Source: Bog-159 sp963843255 | GTDB lineage: Bacteria; Acidobacteriota; Terriglobia; Bryobacterales; Bryobacteraceae | Direction of reading: 5' to 3' | Assembly: GCA_963843255.1 (NCBI GenBank) | Contig: CAWJJQ010000009.1 | Coordinates: 558,001 to 622,000 of the forward strand | Length of the DNA: 64,000 nucleotides | Shown here: piece after piece, positions 24,996-33,732 of the stretch | How positions within the stretch are numbered: the first letter of the stretch is position 1 | Layout of the letters: each line of letters begins with the position of its first letter | Position numbers and translations under genes: made by a program | The notes under the pieces: generated by a model | Told to the model about the DNA's origin: nothing | The model's database searches: none | What the model saw: the letters and a program-made list of their open reading frames with translations, nothing else

Positions 24996-27900
24996 TTCAG
25001 CGGCAAACGGCCGGGGGTCCACGGGGCGCCGGCGTCGTCCAGGGCTTTTTCGATGGCCTTCAGATCCACATCGATCAGGGTGCGCAGTTTCTCTTGCTCA
25101 ACGGCGAACTGCTGGCTGGCGATGGCGAGGTTCTGGACGTCGGTTTCAGGTGGGCGCTGGAGCGTAGCTTCCTCGTTGCCCATGATCGTCCTGACGCGGC
25201 CCACGATGGATTCCGGCACGTTCTCGTTTCGGCCGGCCAACACTACGTCGCCGCGCAGCGCGCGCAGCACATCGTTGTTGCTCTTCTCCAGCGCACGGGC
25301 GGCATCGGCCCACTTGCGGTCCATGGATGGTGTGTCGTCGATGGCGTCTTTGATCTTGGCGATACGCGACTTGAGCTCGTTGGCAGTGTCCAGCGCTCCC
25401 AGAACCGAGCGCTCCAACTTGACGGCTTTCTGCTGAAACTCGAATAGCTGCCGCTGGGTAGCGGATTCCGTACCCGCCGTGCTTTCGGCTTCCACGGTGA
25501 ACTCGCGCGCCGGGATCAGCGGCGTCAGAACTCCCTCCACGCGCCGGGCGAGCGCTACGGTGTAGCGGCCGGGCATCACCAGCGGTCCGCGCGGCCCCTC
25601 GCGGAACAGGTCGTCATCGGCGTCGGCGGGAGGCGGCGGAGGCAACTCCGCGGCAGGCTCCCGCAGGTCCCAACTCACGCGATGAATTCCCTTGGTGAGG
25701 GGACCGGTCAGCGTGCGGATCGGCTTTCCAGCAGCGTCGGAAACGGTCAGCAGCAGGGTTGGACCTTCTTCCTCGCCTTCGGCGCGCAACACGTCCATGC
25801 TGGGATAAGCGGCCGCGGCTTTCTTTTTCTCCGCTTCCTTTTCGGCATCGCGGCGCTGCTGTTTTTTGGTCTTGATCTCGTCTTTCAGATAGTAAGTGAA
25901 TAGCGCGCCGTAGGGCGGATTATCCGCCGTGTAAAACGACTCGCCCAGGAAGCCCTTGCCACGCAGGCCATATTGCCGCGTCTGGATATACATGGTGGCG
26001 GGCGGAATCGCAAACAGATTGACGTTCTGCTCCAGCGTTTCGGGCTTGAGGTCACGGAGCGGCGTGTAGTCGTCCAAAATATAGATGCCGCGGCCAAACG
26101 TGCCCACCACGAGGTCGTTCATGCGGCGCTGGATGGCCAGGTCGCGCACGGCGATGGTGGGCAAACCGCCTTTGAGGCGAATCCACTTCTGCCCACCGTC
26201 GATGGTGAAGTAGAGCCCGAACTCGGTGCCGGCGAACAGCAGGCGGGGATTCACGTGATCCTCGGCGATGGCCAGTACGGCGCCGTTGGCAGGCAGGCCG
26301 CCTTCGATGGAGGTCCACGACCGTCCGGCGTCGGTGGTCTTCAGCAGGTAGGGCGCGAAGTCGGAATTTTTGTGGTGATCGAACGCGGCGTAGGCGGTGG
26401 TGGCGTCATGCTGCGACGCCAGGATGCGGCTGACATAGGTCTGGTCGGGCACGCCGGGGAACTTCTCGATTTTGCGCCAGTTCGCGCCGCCATCCTCGGT
26501 TACCTGGATGAGACCGTCGTCGGTGCCGGCGTAGATCAGTCCTTCCTTGCGCGGCGATTCGGACAGCGCCACGATGTTGCCGTAAAAGGATGTGGACACG
26601 TTTTTGGCTACGGTGTCCGGCGGCCAAATCTTTCCCATTACAGGCAGCGTATTGCGATCGATCTGGCGGGAGAGATCGCCGCTGACGGCCTTCCATGAAT
26701 CGCCGCGGTCGTCGCTGCGGAACAGCTTGTTGGCGGCGAAGTAAATGCGCGTGTGGGAGTGCGGGCTGACCATCAGCGGCGAATCCCAATTCCAGCGCAG
26801 GGGCGGATCGTTCGCGCCGGCCTGCGGCTGGATGCCCACGGACTCGCCCGTGCGGCGATCATAGCGGACGAGGCCGCCATGTTGCGATTCCGAGTACACC
26901 GTATCGGGGTCCTGCGGGTCGACGCGCGAATGAAAGCCGTCGCCGCCCGCGGTCACATACCAATCGGCATTGGTGATGCCGTGGATGCTGCGGGTGCGCG
27001 CGGGGCCGCCCATTGAAAAATTATCCTGCGTGCCGCCGTAGACGTGGTAGAAAGGCGCCGCATCATCCGCGGCGATGTCGTAGAACTGGGTCACCGGCAG
27101 GTTCGATTTGAAGTTCCAGGTAGCGGCGCGATCGAAGCTCTCATAGATGCCGCCGTCGCAGCCGACCAGGTAGTGCCTGGTATTGGCGGGGTCCACCCAG
27201 ATCTCGTGATTGTCCACATGTTTGAAACGTTCGCCGAGGTTGTGCAGCGTCTTGCCGCCATCGTCGGAGACCTGCAGGAACACGCTCATCACATAGATGC
27301 GATCGATGTTTTGGGGATCGGGTACGATGTGGGCGTAATATTGCGCCTGGTCGTCGCGATCGTTGCGGCGCTCCCAGGTGGCGCCCAGATCGGATGACCG
27401 GAAAATGCCGCCCTTTTTGTCGATGGATTCGACGGACGCGTAGATCACGTCGGGATTGATGGGCGACATGGCGAAACCGATGCGGCCCAGATCTTCGGTG
27501 GGCAGGCCGGATTTCACCTTGTTCCAGGTGGCGCCCGCATCGGTGCTCTTGTAGATGGCGCTTTCCGGGACCGCCATCGATCAGGGTCCAGACATGCCGG
27601 CGGCGCTGGTAGGCCGCGGCCAGCAGGACATCGGGATTACGCGGGTCGAGCACCACATCGGTGACGCCGGTGTTCTCGCTGATGGTCAAGACAGCCTTCC
27701 AGGTCTTGCCGCCGTCGGTGGTTTTGTACAGGCCGCGATCGCCGCCCGGCCCCCAGAGCGGACCTTGGGCCGCCACGTAGACAGTGTTCGAATCGCGGGG
27801 ATCGAAGACGATGCGGGCGATGTGCTCCGACTTTTTCAGCCCCATGTTCTTCCAGGATTTGCCGCCATCGTCGGAGCGGTAGACGCCGTCGCCATAGGAG

Positions 27901-28268
27901 ACGCTACGCTGGCTGTTGTTTTCTCCCGTGCCGACCCAGACCACGTTCGGATTTTTGGGATCGAGGACCACGGTGCCGATGGAGTAGGAGCCTTCGCCAT
28001 CGAAGACAGGAGTCCAGGAGGTGCCCGCGTTGACAGTCTTCCAGACACCGCCGGATGCGGAGCCAACGTAATACGTGCTCTTGTCGCGGGGGTTGACGGC
28101 GAAGGAGACCACGCGTCCGGAAGTGACCGCCGGACCGATGGAGCGGAGCTTGAGTCCGGTGAATGTATCGGCCGAAAGGAGGTCGGCGGGCTTGTCGGCT
28201 TCCTGCGCGCGGGCGAGGGGCAGGGCGATCAGCAGGGAGAGGAAAAAAGCGGAACGTGGCAGCAGCAT
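24992..28268 (-). pseudogene. Exported BNR/sortilin-like beta-propeller protein, one frameshift
   Basis: Two frames give one protein of about 1,090 residues. The N-terminal part (from ATG 28268) has a signal peptide ending LARAQ, then TGLKLRSIGPAVTSGRVV and repeated propeller motifs such as GVWKTVNAGTSWTPVF, YRSDDGGKSWKNMG and YKTTDGGKTWKAV. After about 27580 the reading continues in the +1 frame with YKSTDAGATWNKV through to the stop at 24992, with further Asp-box motifs (SSDLGATWE, TTDAGRSWTS, TIDGGQKWIRL) and a C-terminal Lys/Glu-rich helical region. Acidobacterial relatives are annotated as glycosyl hydrolases or VPS10/sortilin-like proteins; substrate unknown. The break is an extra base near a CCCGG run at about 27572-27578. 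Confidence 0.82.
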
Positions 28269-28282
28269 CGCGAAAAGTATAG

Positions 28283-28304
28283 CAGGGCGCGCGTTTGCGC
28301 CCTG
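28283..28304 (-). terminator. Possible terminator hairpin
   Basis: CAGGGCGC (28283-28290) pairs perfectly with GCGCCCTG (28297-28304) around a six-base loop. On the minus strand it lies downstream of the gene ending at 28364 and is followed by CTATACTTTTC, a weak T-rich stretch, just before the next minus-strand gene starts at 28268. Confidence 0.45.
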
Positions 28305-28305
28305 G

Positions 28306-28339
28306 GTGGCTGGTGGTTAGTGGCTGGTGGCTGGTGGTT
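28306..28339 (+). repeat. Short TGG-rich direct repeat
   Basis: GTGGCTGGTGG occurs as three imperfect tandem copies with one TTA interruption, a low-complexity run in the 95-base gap between two minus-strand genes. No function is evident. Confidence 0.6.
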
Positions 28340-28363
28340 TTGTTTGGCTTGCCTTGCTCGCCG

Positions 28364-29470
28364 TTACATTTTTCCTTTGAATAGGTACACCAGCTCGATT
28401 ACCAGGATCACCACCACCATTAGCTCCAGGACAAAGGCTCGGGCGTGCTGGAACTGGTCCACCATGAACTGGTAGAGGTCGCCGGCGGTGTGCAGTTTTT
28501 CGTCTACCAGGCGGCGGTAATCGGTGACTCCGACCTTGCCGGCGGCCAGACGGTAGACGCGCGCGGAGTACATGTCGCTCAGGAACTTGATGGCGTTATC
28601 CATGCGCTCGGTGAGCTCGCGCACGTCCAGGCGGATGGTGTTCAGGCGCTCGGCTTCACGCGCCAGGCGCCAGCGGGCGAAGACTCCGGTGCCCTTGTCG
28701 AGCGAGCGATAGACATCGGCGAGCAAATTGGTCAGGGTCTCGTCGTAGTAGCGGAATTCGATCAACTGGGAGTTGGCGAATTCCAGGAGTTGCATCACGG
28801 GCAGGGCGCTTTCCGGGGTGTCGTAGACCAGCGCTGCGGTCCAGCCGATGACGACCAGATCGTCGGGATAATAGGAGCGGCGAGACTGCAGAATCTCGGC
28901 GCGCTCGTCCTCGGCGAGGCGGGACATCTCACCGCGCACCACCTGGGCGATTTCGTCGCCATGGTCCGCGATCAACTCGTCGGCGGTGACGGGGCTGCCG
29001 TCGTCCTTGGCTACCGGCCGTAGCTGGATGACGTAGTAATCCTCGGTCAGCCATTCGTTATAGGGCTTCACCAGCGCGGGCCGGGCGCGCTCCAGGCTGC
29101 GGCGTACGCTATCGGCGGCCTGCTTCTCGATTTCGGGCGCGGCGATCCAGCGGCTGGAGAGGCGAATCAGGTCCTGCCAGTCGAACTCGAAGGGTAGTTG
29201 GAGCTCGATGCTGACTACGCCGTAGTCGTAATAGTGCAACTGGTTTTGCAGGCGCTCGCCGCTTTCGAGCACCAGCGGTTCCAGGTATTCGATCACCGGA
29301 GGCTTCTGGAAGCGCACGTATTCCGGGGTGGGCCGGCGGAAGCTGGGTTCGCGGCCGGCGGGTTGGGCGCCCAGGATGGCGCGCAACTGCTCCAGGTGGA
29401 TCTCCTCGCAGACGTCGTAGAGGAACAGGAGCCAGAATGTGCCGGAGAGACGGTCGGTGGTCGCGGCCAT
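28364..29470 (-). CDS. Hypothetical protein with C-terminal membrane helix (RMD1/DUF155-like layout)
   Basis: A 368-residue protein. The central part HYYDYGVVSIELQLPF, DDLVVIGWTAALVYDTPES and LLEFANSQLIEFRYYDETL is followed by long charged helices (ARWRLAREAERLNTIRLDVRELTERMDNAIKFL) and a single C-terminal membrane helix (FVLELMVVVILVIELVYLF, about 346-364). The order of a beta-rich front half, helical bundle and one C-terminal anchor resembles the RMD1/DUF155 family, but I do not see its full signature. Most of the protein should face the cytoplasm. GTG/ATG choice: ATG 29470 is clear. No functional partner nearby. Confidence 0.65.
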   Translation of the reverse strand: MAATTDRLSGTFWLLFLYDVCEEIHLEQLRAILGAQPAGREPSFRRPTPEYVRFQKPPVIEYLEPLVLESGERLQNQLHYYDYGVVSIELQLPFEFDWQDLIRLSSRWIAAPEIEKQAADSVRRSLERARPALVKPYNEWLTEDYYVIQLRPVAKDDGSPVTADELIADHGDEIAQVVRGEMSRLAEDERAEILQSRRSYYPDDLVVIGWTAALVYDTPESALPVMQLLEFANSQLIEFRYYDETLTNLLADVYRSLDKGTGVFARWRLAREAERLNTIRLDVRELTERMDNAIKFLSDMYSARVYRLAAGKVGVTDYRRLVDEKLHTAGDLYQFMVDQFQHARAFVLELMVVVILVIELVYLFKGKM

Positions 29471-29504
29471 TCGGCGATTGTACGACTAAAAGCAGCAAGA
29501 TGTC

Positions 29505-29542
29505 GGGCTTAGAGCCCTCCGCAGGCTGCGAGCCTGCCCCAC
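29505..29542 (+). repeat. Double-hairpin intergenic repeat, copy 4
   Basis: GGGCTTAGAGCCC forms a short first stem and GCAGGCTGCGAGCCTGC the second, followed by CCCAC. The second stem carries a compensated T-A closing pair (GCAGGCT/AGCCTGC) compared with GCAGGCC/GGCCTGC in other copies. It lies between divergent genes, so it is not only a 3'-end element. Confidence 0.78.
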
Positions 29543-29590
29543 GGCGCCGATGGGTTTGCGCGTTTTGGGCGCGCGGTTCGTCTTTACCTT

Positions 29591-32500
29591 TTGGACCTTT
29601 TGCTGACCCGTAACACCAGGCTATTGGCCGGGCTGCTGCTGTGCTGTGCCGGCTGGGCGGCTCCGGTCGGGATGGTCAAGCCCCTGGCACTTGCGCAGAC
29701 CCGTTACGAGATGCGGGCAGGTGATCGCGTACGTGTGTCCGCGCCCGCGGACACGCTCGATTTTCTGCTGAAGGCCCGCAACCGGCGCGTGGACATTCAG
29801 GGCGAGGCGGTGAGCGGGCTGGTGGTCGGGCCGAACCGCACGCACGATCAATTGCTTCTGGCGGCGCCACTGCGGACCAAGCCGGGCGAGTACACGGCCA
29901 AGATCTCCGCCGTAAGCCCCAGCGGCGAGGTGCGCGCCGCGGCGGTCACCATTTCGGTGCAACCGCGGCAGAAGGTGCCGTCCGGTTTTACCCGGAACCC
30001 CGTGGTGCTGCTGAACGGATGGGAGGCGGGTTTCACCGGCCAATGCACGGTATCGACCAGCTCATCGGAGACATTCGGAAATCTGGCGCAGTACCTGGTC
30101 TCGGACGGCGTTCCCATCGTTTACCTTTTCGATAACTGTGTGGAAGATCCCAATCAGACCATTGAGGTGCTGGGCGGCGACCTGGCCACGTTTCTGAGCA
30201 CGGTCCAATACGAGGACGGCACGCAGGTGCCCGCAATCGACCTGGTGGGGTTCAGCCTGGGCGGCCTGATTGCGCGCTCGTACCTGGCGGGATTGCAGTC
30301 CAACCAGTCGTTTGCGCCGCCTTCGCCCACTTTGGTCGGGAAGCTGATCCTGATCGCAACGCCCAACTTCGGCTCATTTGCGGTGGGCAATTACATTACG
30401 AGCATTCCTGCCGGCACACAGAGCGCGGAGCTGGTTCCGGGCAGTTCGTTTTTGTGGAACCTGGCCACCTGGAACCAGCGCGGCGACGATTTGCGGGGCA
30501 CACCGGCACTGGCCATTGTGGGCAACGCAGGCGCTTACGTGGCGAGCCTGGAGGCCACCACGCAGCTCAATAACGCCAGCGACGGGCTGGTCTCGCTAAC
30601 CAGCGCGGCGCTGGGCTTCGCCTTGCCGGATTCGACACCCACGCAGGTGGTGCCTTATTGCCACGTGGATCCCAGTACGTTCACCAATACGACCCTGGGA
30701 ACGTTCAACTGCAACGCGGCGGGCATCGCCAACGTGACGAGCGACACGCAGGAGACCGGCGAAATTGTGCGCTCGTTCCTGTCCGGCACTACCGACTGGA
30801 AGTCGATCGGGACCGCGTCTACTAAGGATCCTTACCTTTCGACGGATGGCGGCATGTACTTCGCCATGCAGAACCAGACGGGCGGCTACGTCACGGACGT
30901 GACCGGGGTGAGCTGGGGCACGGTGGCGCTTACTCAGGGCGGCGATACCGACGTCGTGTATTACACGGATTTCGTGAACGGGACAGGGGATTATCAGGCC
31001 ATCAGCTCGTCGCTGGGCACCATTAATTGCGGCAATATAACCGAAGCCCTGGGGTATTTTCCGTCGGCGCGCTGCAAAATCGCTACGGCGATTTTCTCAG
31101 TAGGGCCGCTCTCCAGCGCGCCTGGACGGATCGTGAATTCGGGTTCCACCATCACCCTCACAGGCAATGACTTTGGCTCGACGCAGTGCAACGGCTGCGC
31201 GGTGAAAGCGACTCCGGTGGCGACGGGAACGGCAACCACTTTGACGGTTTCCTCGTGGAGCAGTACTTCGATTTCGGCGGCGCTGCCCGCGTCGCTGACA
31301 GGACTGTTGACCATCAGCGTGACGGCGGCCACGGGATCGGACGCCATCCCCATCATGGCCGCGGCGGCGGGTCCCACTTTGGGGGCTTCACCTTCCAGCC
31401 TGCAGTTCACTTACACGGCCGGAGGCGCGGCGCCCGCGGCGCAGTCCATCCAGATCAGCAACAGCGGGAGCGGCAGCGTGAGCTGGAGCGCGGCGTCGAG
31501 CCAGACGTGGCTGAGCATTTCGCCATCGTCGGGAACGGCTCCGTCGACGCTCTCGGTTTCCTTATCGCCGGCTTCGCTGAGCGCGGGCAGTTACAGCGGG
31601 ACGGTGACCATTACCGCGTCGGGCGCGGCGGGGAGCCCGGCCACGATTAATGTTTCGCTGACCGTGACAGCGGCCTCCGCGAGTTCGTTGGTGGTGTCGC
31701 CGAAGACGCTGGGCTTCAACTACACGGTGGGCGCCGCGTCCCCTGCGGCGCAGAGCCTCTCGATTTCGAACGGCGGGTCCGGGGCGCTGGCGTGGACCGC
31801 TACTTCGAGCGTCCCGTGGGCGACGCTTTCGGTGGCGTCGGGGACGGCTCCATCGAGTTTGAAGGTGACGGTGAACCCGGCTAACATGGCGGCCGGATCG
31901 TATAGCGGAAACGTGCAGATTACGGCCACGGGGGCGTCGGGCAGTCCGGCGTCTGTGACTCTGACGCTGGTCGTAACGGGGACACAGGCGGCGCCGGCGA
32001 TCAACAGCACCAACGGCGTGTCCAATGCGGCGAGTTTCCAGAACGGCTTCGGCGCGGCCACGTGGGTCTCGATTTTCGGCACGAATTTATCGGCCACTAC
32101 CGGCACCTGGCAGCAGAGCGATTTCGTGAACGGGCAACTGCCCACCACGCTCGATGGTGTTTCGGTGACCATCGACGGCACGCCGGCTTACGTGGAATAC
32201 ATCAGCGCGACGCAGATCAATGTGCTGGCTCCGGACGACGCGAAGACGGGCGCGGTAAACGTGCAGGTGACTACGGCCGGACAGAAGAGCAATACGGTTA
32301 CAGCGCAGAAGCAACAGTATGCGCCGGCGTGGTTCACTTTCGCGAACGGCAAGTACGTGGCCGCGCTGCACACCAATTATGCGTATGTGGGGGCGGCCGG
32401 ATTGATCGCGGGCGTGACCACCACGCCGGCCGCGCCGGGAGAGACCATTCTGCTCTACGGCACGGGATTTGGGCCTACGGATCCGGCGACGCCTACGGGG

Positions 32501-32719
32501 CAACTGGTGACCACAGCCGCGCAACTCCCGGCGGGCGCCGTCGCAGTCACCATAGGCGGGGTCGCGGCAACCGTGGGATTCGCGGGGCTGACGGAATCGG
32601 GCCTCTATCAGTTCAATGTGACCGTGCCGTCGAGCCTGCCCGACGGGGATGCGGCGGTGGTTGCTACTATCGGCGGGGCCACCACACAGACCGGCGTCTC
32701 CCTCACCATTCAGAAGTAG
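29591..32719 (+). CDS. Secreted lipase-like hydrolase with IPT, two BACON domains and Solibacter C-terminal domain
   Basis: A 1,042-residue exported protein. Signal peptide about 1-24. Residues about 140-330 are an alpha/beta hydrolase: NPVVLLNGWEAGF and the nucleophile elbow VGFSLGGLIARSYLAG, with a lipase-like set of loops (LILIATPNFGSF). About 500-590 resembles an IPT/TIG domain (GRIVNSGSTITLTGNDF). Two BACON-like repeats follow (LGASPSSLQFTYTAGG... and LVVSPKTLGFNYTVGA...). The last about 240 residues match the Solibacter C-terminal domain TIGR03437 (NAASFQNGFGAATWVSIFGT, YISATQINVLAPDD). It probably hydrolyses an extracellular ester or lipid while bound to a surface or polymer. The start is TTG 29591, the only in-frame start ahead of the signal peptide, and no good ribosome site is seen. 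Confidence 0.82.
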   Translation: MDLLLTRNTRLLAGLLLCCAGWAAPVGMVKPLALAQTRYEMRAGDRVRVSAPADTLDFLLKARNRRVDIQGEAVSGLVVGPNRTHDQLLLAAPLRTKPGEYTAKISAVSPSGEVRAAAVTISVQPRQKVPSGFTRNPVVLLNGWEAGFTGQCTVSTSSSETFGNLAQYLVSDGVPIVYLFDNCVEDPNQTIEVLGGDLATFLSTVQYEDGTQVPAIDLVGFSLGGLIARSYLAGLQSNQSFAPPSPTLVGKLILIATPNFGSFAVGNYITSIPAGTQSAELVPGSSFLWNLATWNQRGDDLRGTPALAIVGNAGAYVASLEATTQLNNASDGLVSLTSAALGFALPDSTPTQVVPYCHVDPSTFTNTTLGTFNCNAAGIANVTSDTQETGEIVRSFLSGTTDWKSIGTASTKDPYLSTDGGMYFAMQNQTGGYVTDVTGVSWGTVALTQGGDTDVVYYTDFVNGTGDYQAISSSLGTINCGNITEALGYFPSARCKIATAIFSVGPLSSAPGRIVNSGSTITLTGNDFGSTQCNGCAVKATPVATGTATTLTVSSWSSTSISAALPASLTGLLTISVTAATGSDAIPIMAAAAGPTLGASPSSLQFTYTAGGAAPAAQSIQISNSGSGSVSWSAASSQTWLSISPSSGTAPSTLSVSLSPASLSAGSYSGTVTITASGAAGSPATINVSLTVTAASASSLVVSPKTLGFNYTVGAASPAAQSLSISNGGSGALAWTATSSVPWATLSVASGTAPSSLKVTVNPANMAAGSYSGNVQITATGASGSPASVTLTLVVTGTQAAPAINSTNGVSNAASFQNGFGAATWVSIFGTNLSATTGTWQQSDFVNGQLPTTLDGVSVTIDGTPAYVEYISATQINVLAPDDAKTGAVNVQVTTAGQKSNTVTAQKQQYAPAWFTFANGKYVAALHTNYAYVGAAGLIAGVTTTPAAPGETILLYGTGFGPTDPATPTGQLVTTAAQLPAGAVAVTIGGVAATVGFAGLTESGLYQFNVTVPSSLPDGDAAVVATIGGATTQTGVSLTIQK

Positions 32720-32745
32720 CCCGCACGCGGTTATCATGAGGGGAC

Positions 32746-33696
32746 ATGCAGACCAAGCAACTGGGTAATAGCGACCTGCGCCTGACGCCGATCGGCATTG
32801 GGGCGTGGGCCATGGGCGGCGGCGGCTGGGCTTTCGCCTGGGGACCGCAGGACGACGACGCATCGGTGGCCGCCATTCACGCAGCGCTGGACGCGGGCCT
32901 GAACTGGATCGATACCGCGGCGATTTACGGCTTGGGCCATTCCGAAGAGGTGGTGGCGCGCGCTTTGAAGGGCCGGTCGCGGAAGCCATATGTCTTCACT
33001 AAATGCGAGCGGGTATGGAACGAGCAGCGGCAGATCGGGAAGAGCCTGAAGGCGGACTCGATCCGGCGCGAAGTGGAAGCCAGCCTGCGCCGTTTGCAGG
33101 TGGACGTAATCGACCTCTACCAGATCCACTGGCCGGAACCGGCGGAAGACATCGAAGAAGGCTGGACCACCATGGCGGAGTTGCAGCGGGAAGGCAAAGT
33201 GCGGTGGATCGGGGTATCGAATTTCAATGTGGAGCAGATGCGGCGCGCGGCGGCGATTGCCCCCATTACTTCGCTACAACCGCCGTATTCGATCCTGTCG
33301 CCGGAGATTGAGGCCGAGACATTGCCGTACACGCTCGCGCACGGTATCGGGGTGATCGTCTATTCGCCGATGAAATCGGGGCTGCTGAGCGGCGGCATGA
33401 CCCGGGAGCGGATCGCGGCTATGCCGGAGGACGATTTCCGGCGGCGGGTAGCGCCGTTCCAGGAGCCGCAGCTTACGCGGAACCTGGCACTGGCGGAACT
33501 GTTGCGCGCGATTGGGGCGCGGCACGGGCGCACGACCGGGGAAGTGGCCATCGCGTGGACGCTGCGGCATCCGGCGGTGACGGCGGCGATTGTGGGGATG
33601 CGGTCGGCCAAGCAGGTGGAAGGAGTGATGGGCGCCACCGAGTTCCGGCTCAGCCCGGCCGAGGTGGAAGAGATCGCAGCATTCATGCGGGCATGA
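32746..33696 (+). CDS. Aldo/keto reductase
   Basis: A 316-residue NADPH-dependent TIM-barrel oxidoreductase. Catalytic tetrad in context: Asp and Tyr in NWIDTAAIYGLGHSEE, Lys in YVFTKCERVW, His in DLYQIHWPEP. IGVSNFNVEQM and IVGMRSAKQVEGV are family motifs for cofactor binding. GAGGGGAC directly before the ATG is a good ribosome-binding site and fixes the start. Substrate unknown. It stands alone between two exported proteins. Confidence 0.92.
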   Translation: MQTKQLGNSDLRLTPIGIGAWAMGGGGWAFAWGPQDDDASVAAIHAALDAGLNWIDTAAIYGLGHSEEVVARALKGRSRKPYVFTKCERVWNEQRQIGKSLKADSIRREVEASLRRLQVDVIDLYQIHWPEPAEDIEEGWTTMAELQREGKVRWIGVSNFNVEQMRRAAAIAPITSLQPPYSILSPEIEAETLPYTLAHGIGVIVYSPMKSGLLSGGMTRERIAAMPEDDFRRRVAPFQEPQLTRNLALAELLRAIGARHGRTTGEVAIAWTLRHPAVTAAIVGMRSAKQVEGVMGATEFRLSPAEVEEIAAFMRA

Positions 33697-33704
33697 TCCC
33701 AACA

Positions 33705-33710
33705 TATAAT
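33705..33710 (+). promoter_or_regulatory. Possible -10 element
   Basis: A perfect TATAAT lies 23 bases before the ATG of the DUF1549 gene. The -35 position (TTCATG, 33682-33687) is a weak match and lies in the 3' end of the preceding gene, so the promoter call is tentative and the leader would be short. Confidence 0.35.
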
Positions 33711-33732
33711 TGATTGACTTGGTAGTCGATTC

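Noticed and set aside
24992..25436. Second small gene antisense to the BNR gene end
   Set aside because: Only shadow frames with no family features.
28306..28339. Phase-variation tract in the TGG-rich repeat
   Set aside because: The repeat is imperfect and lies between genes, not at a promoter or within a frame.
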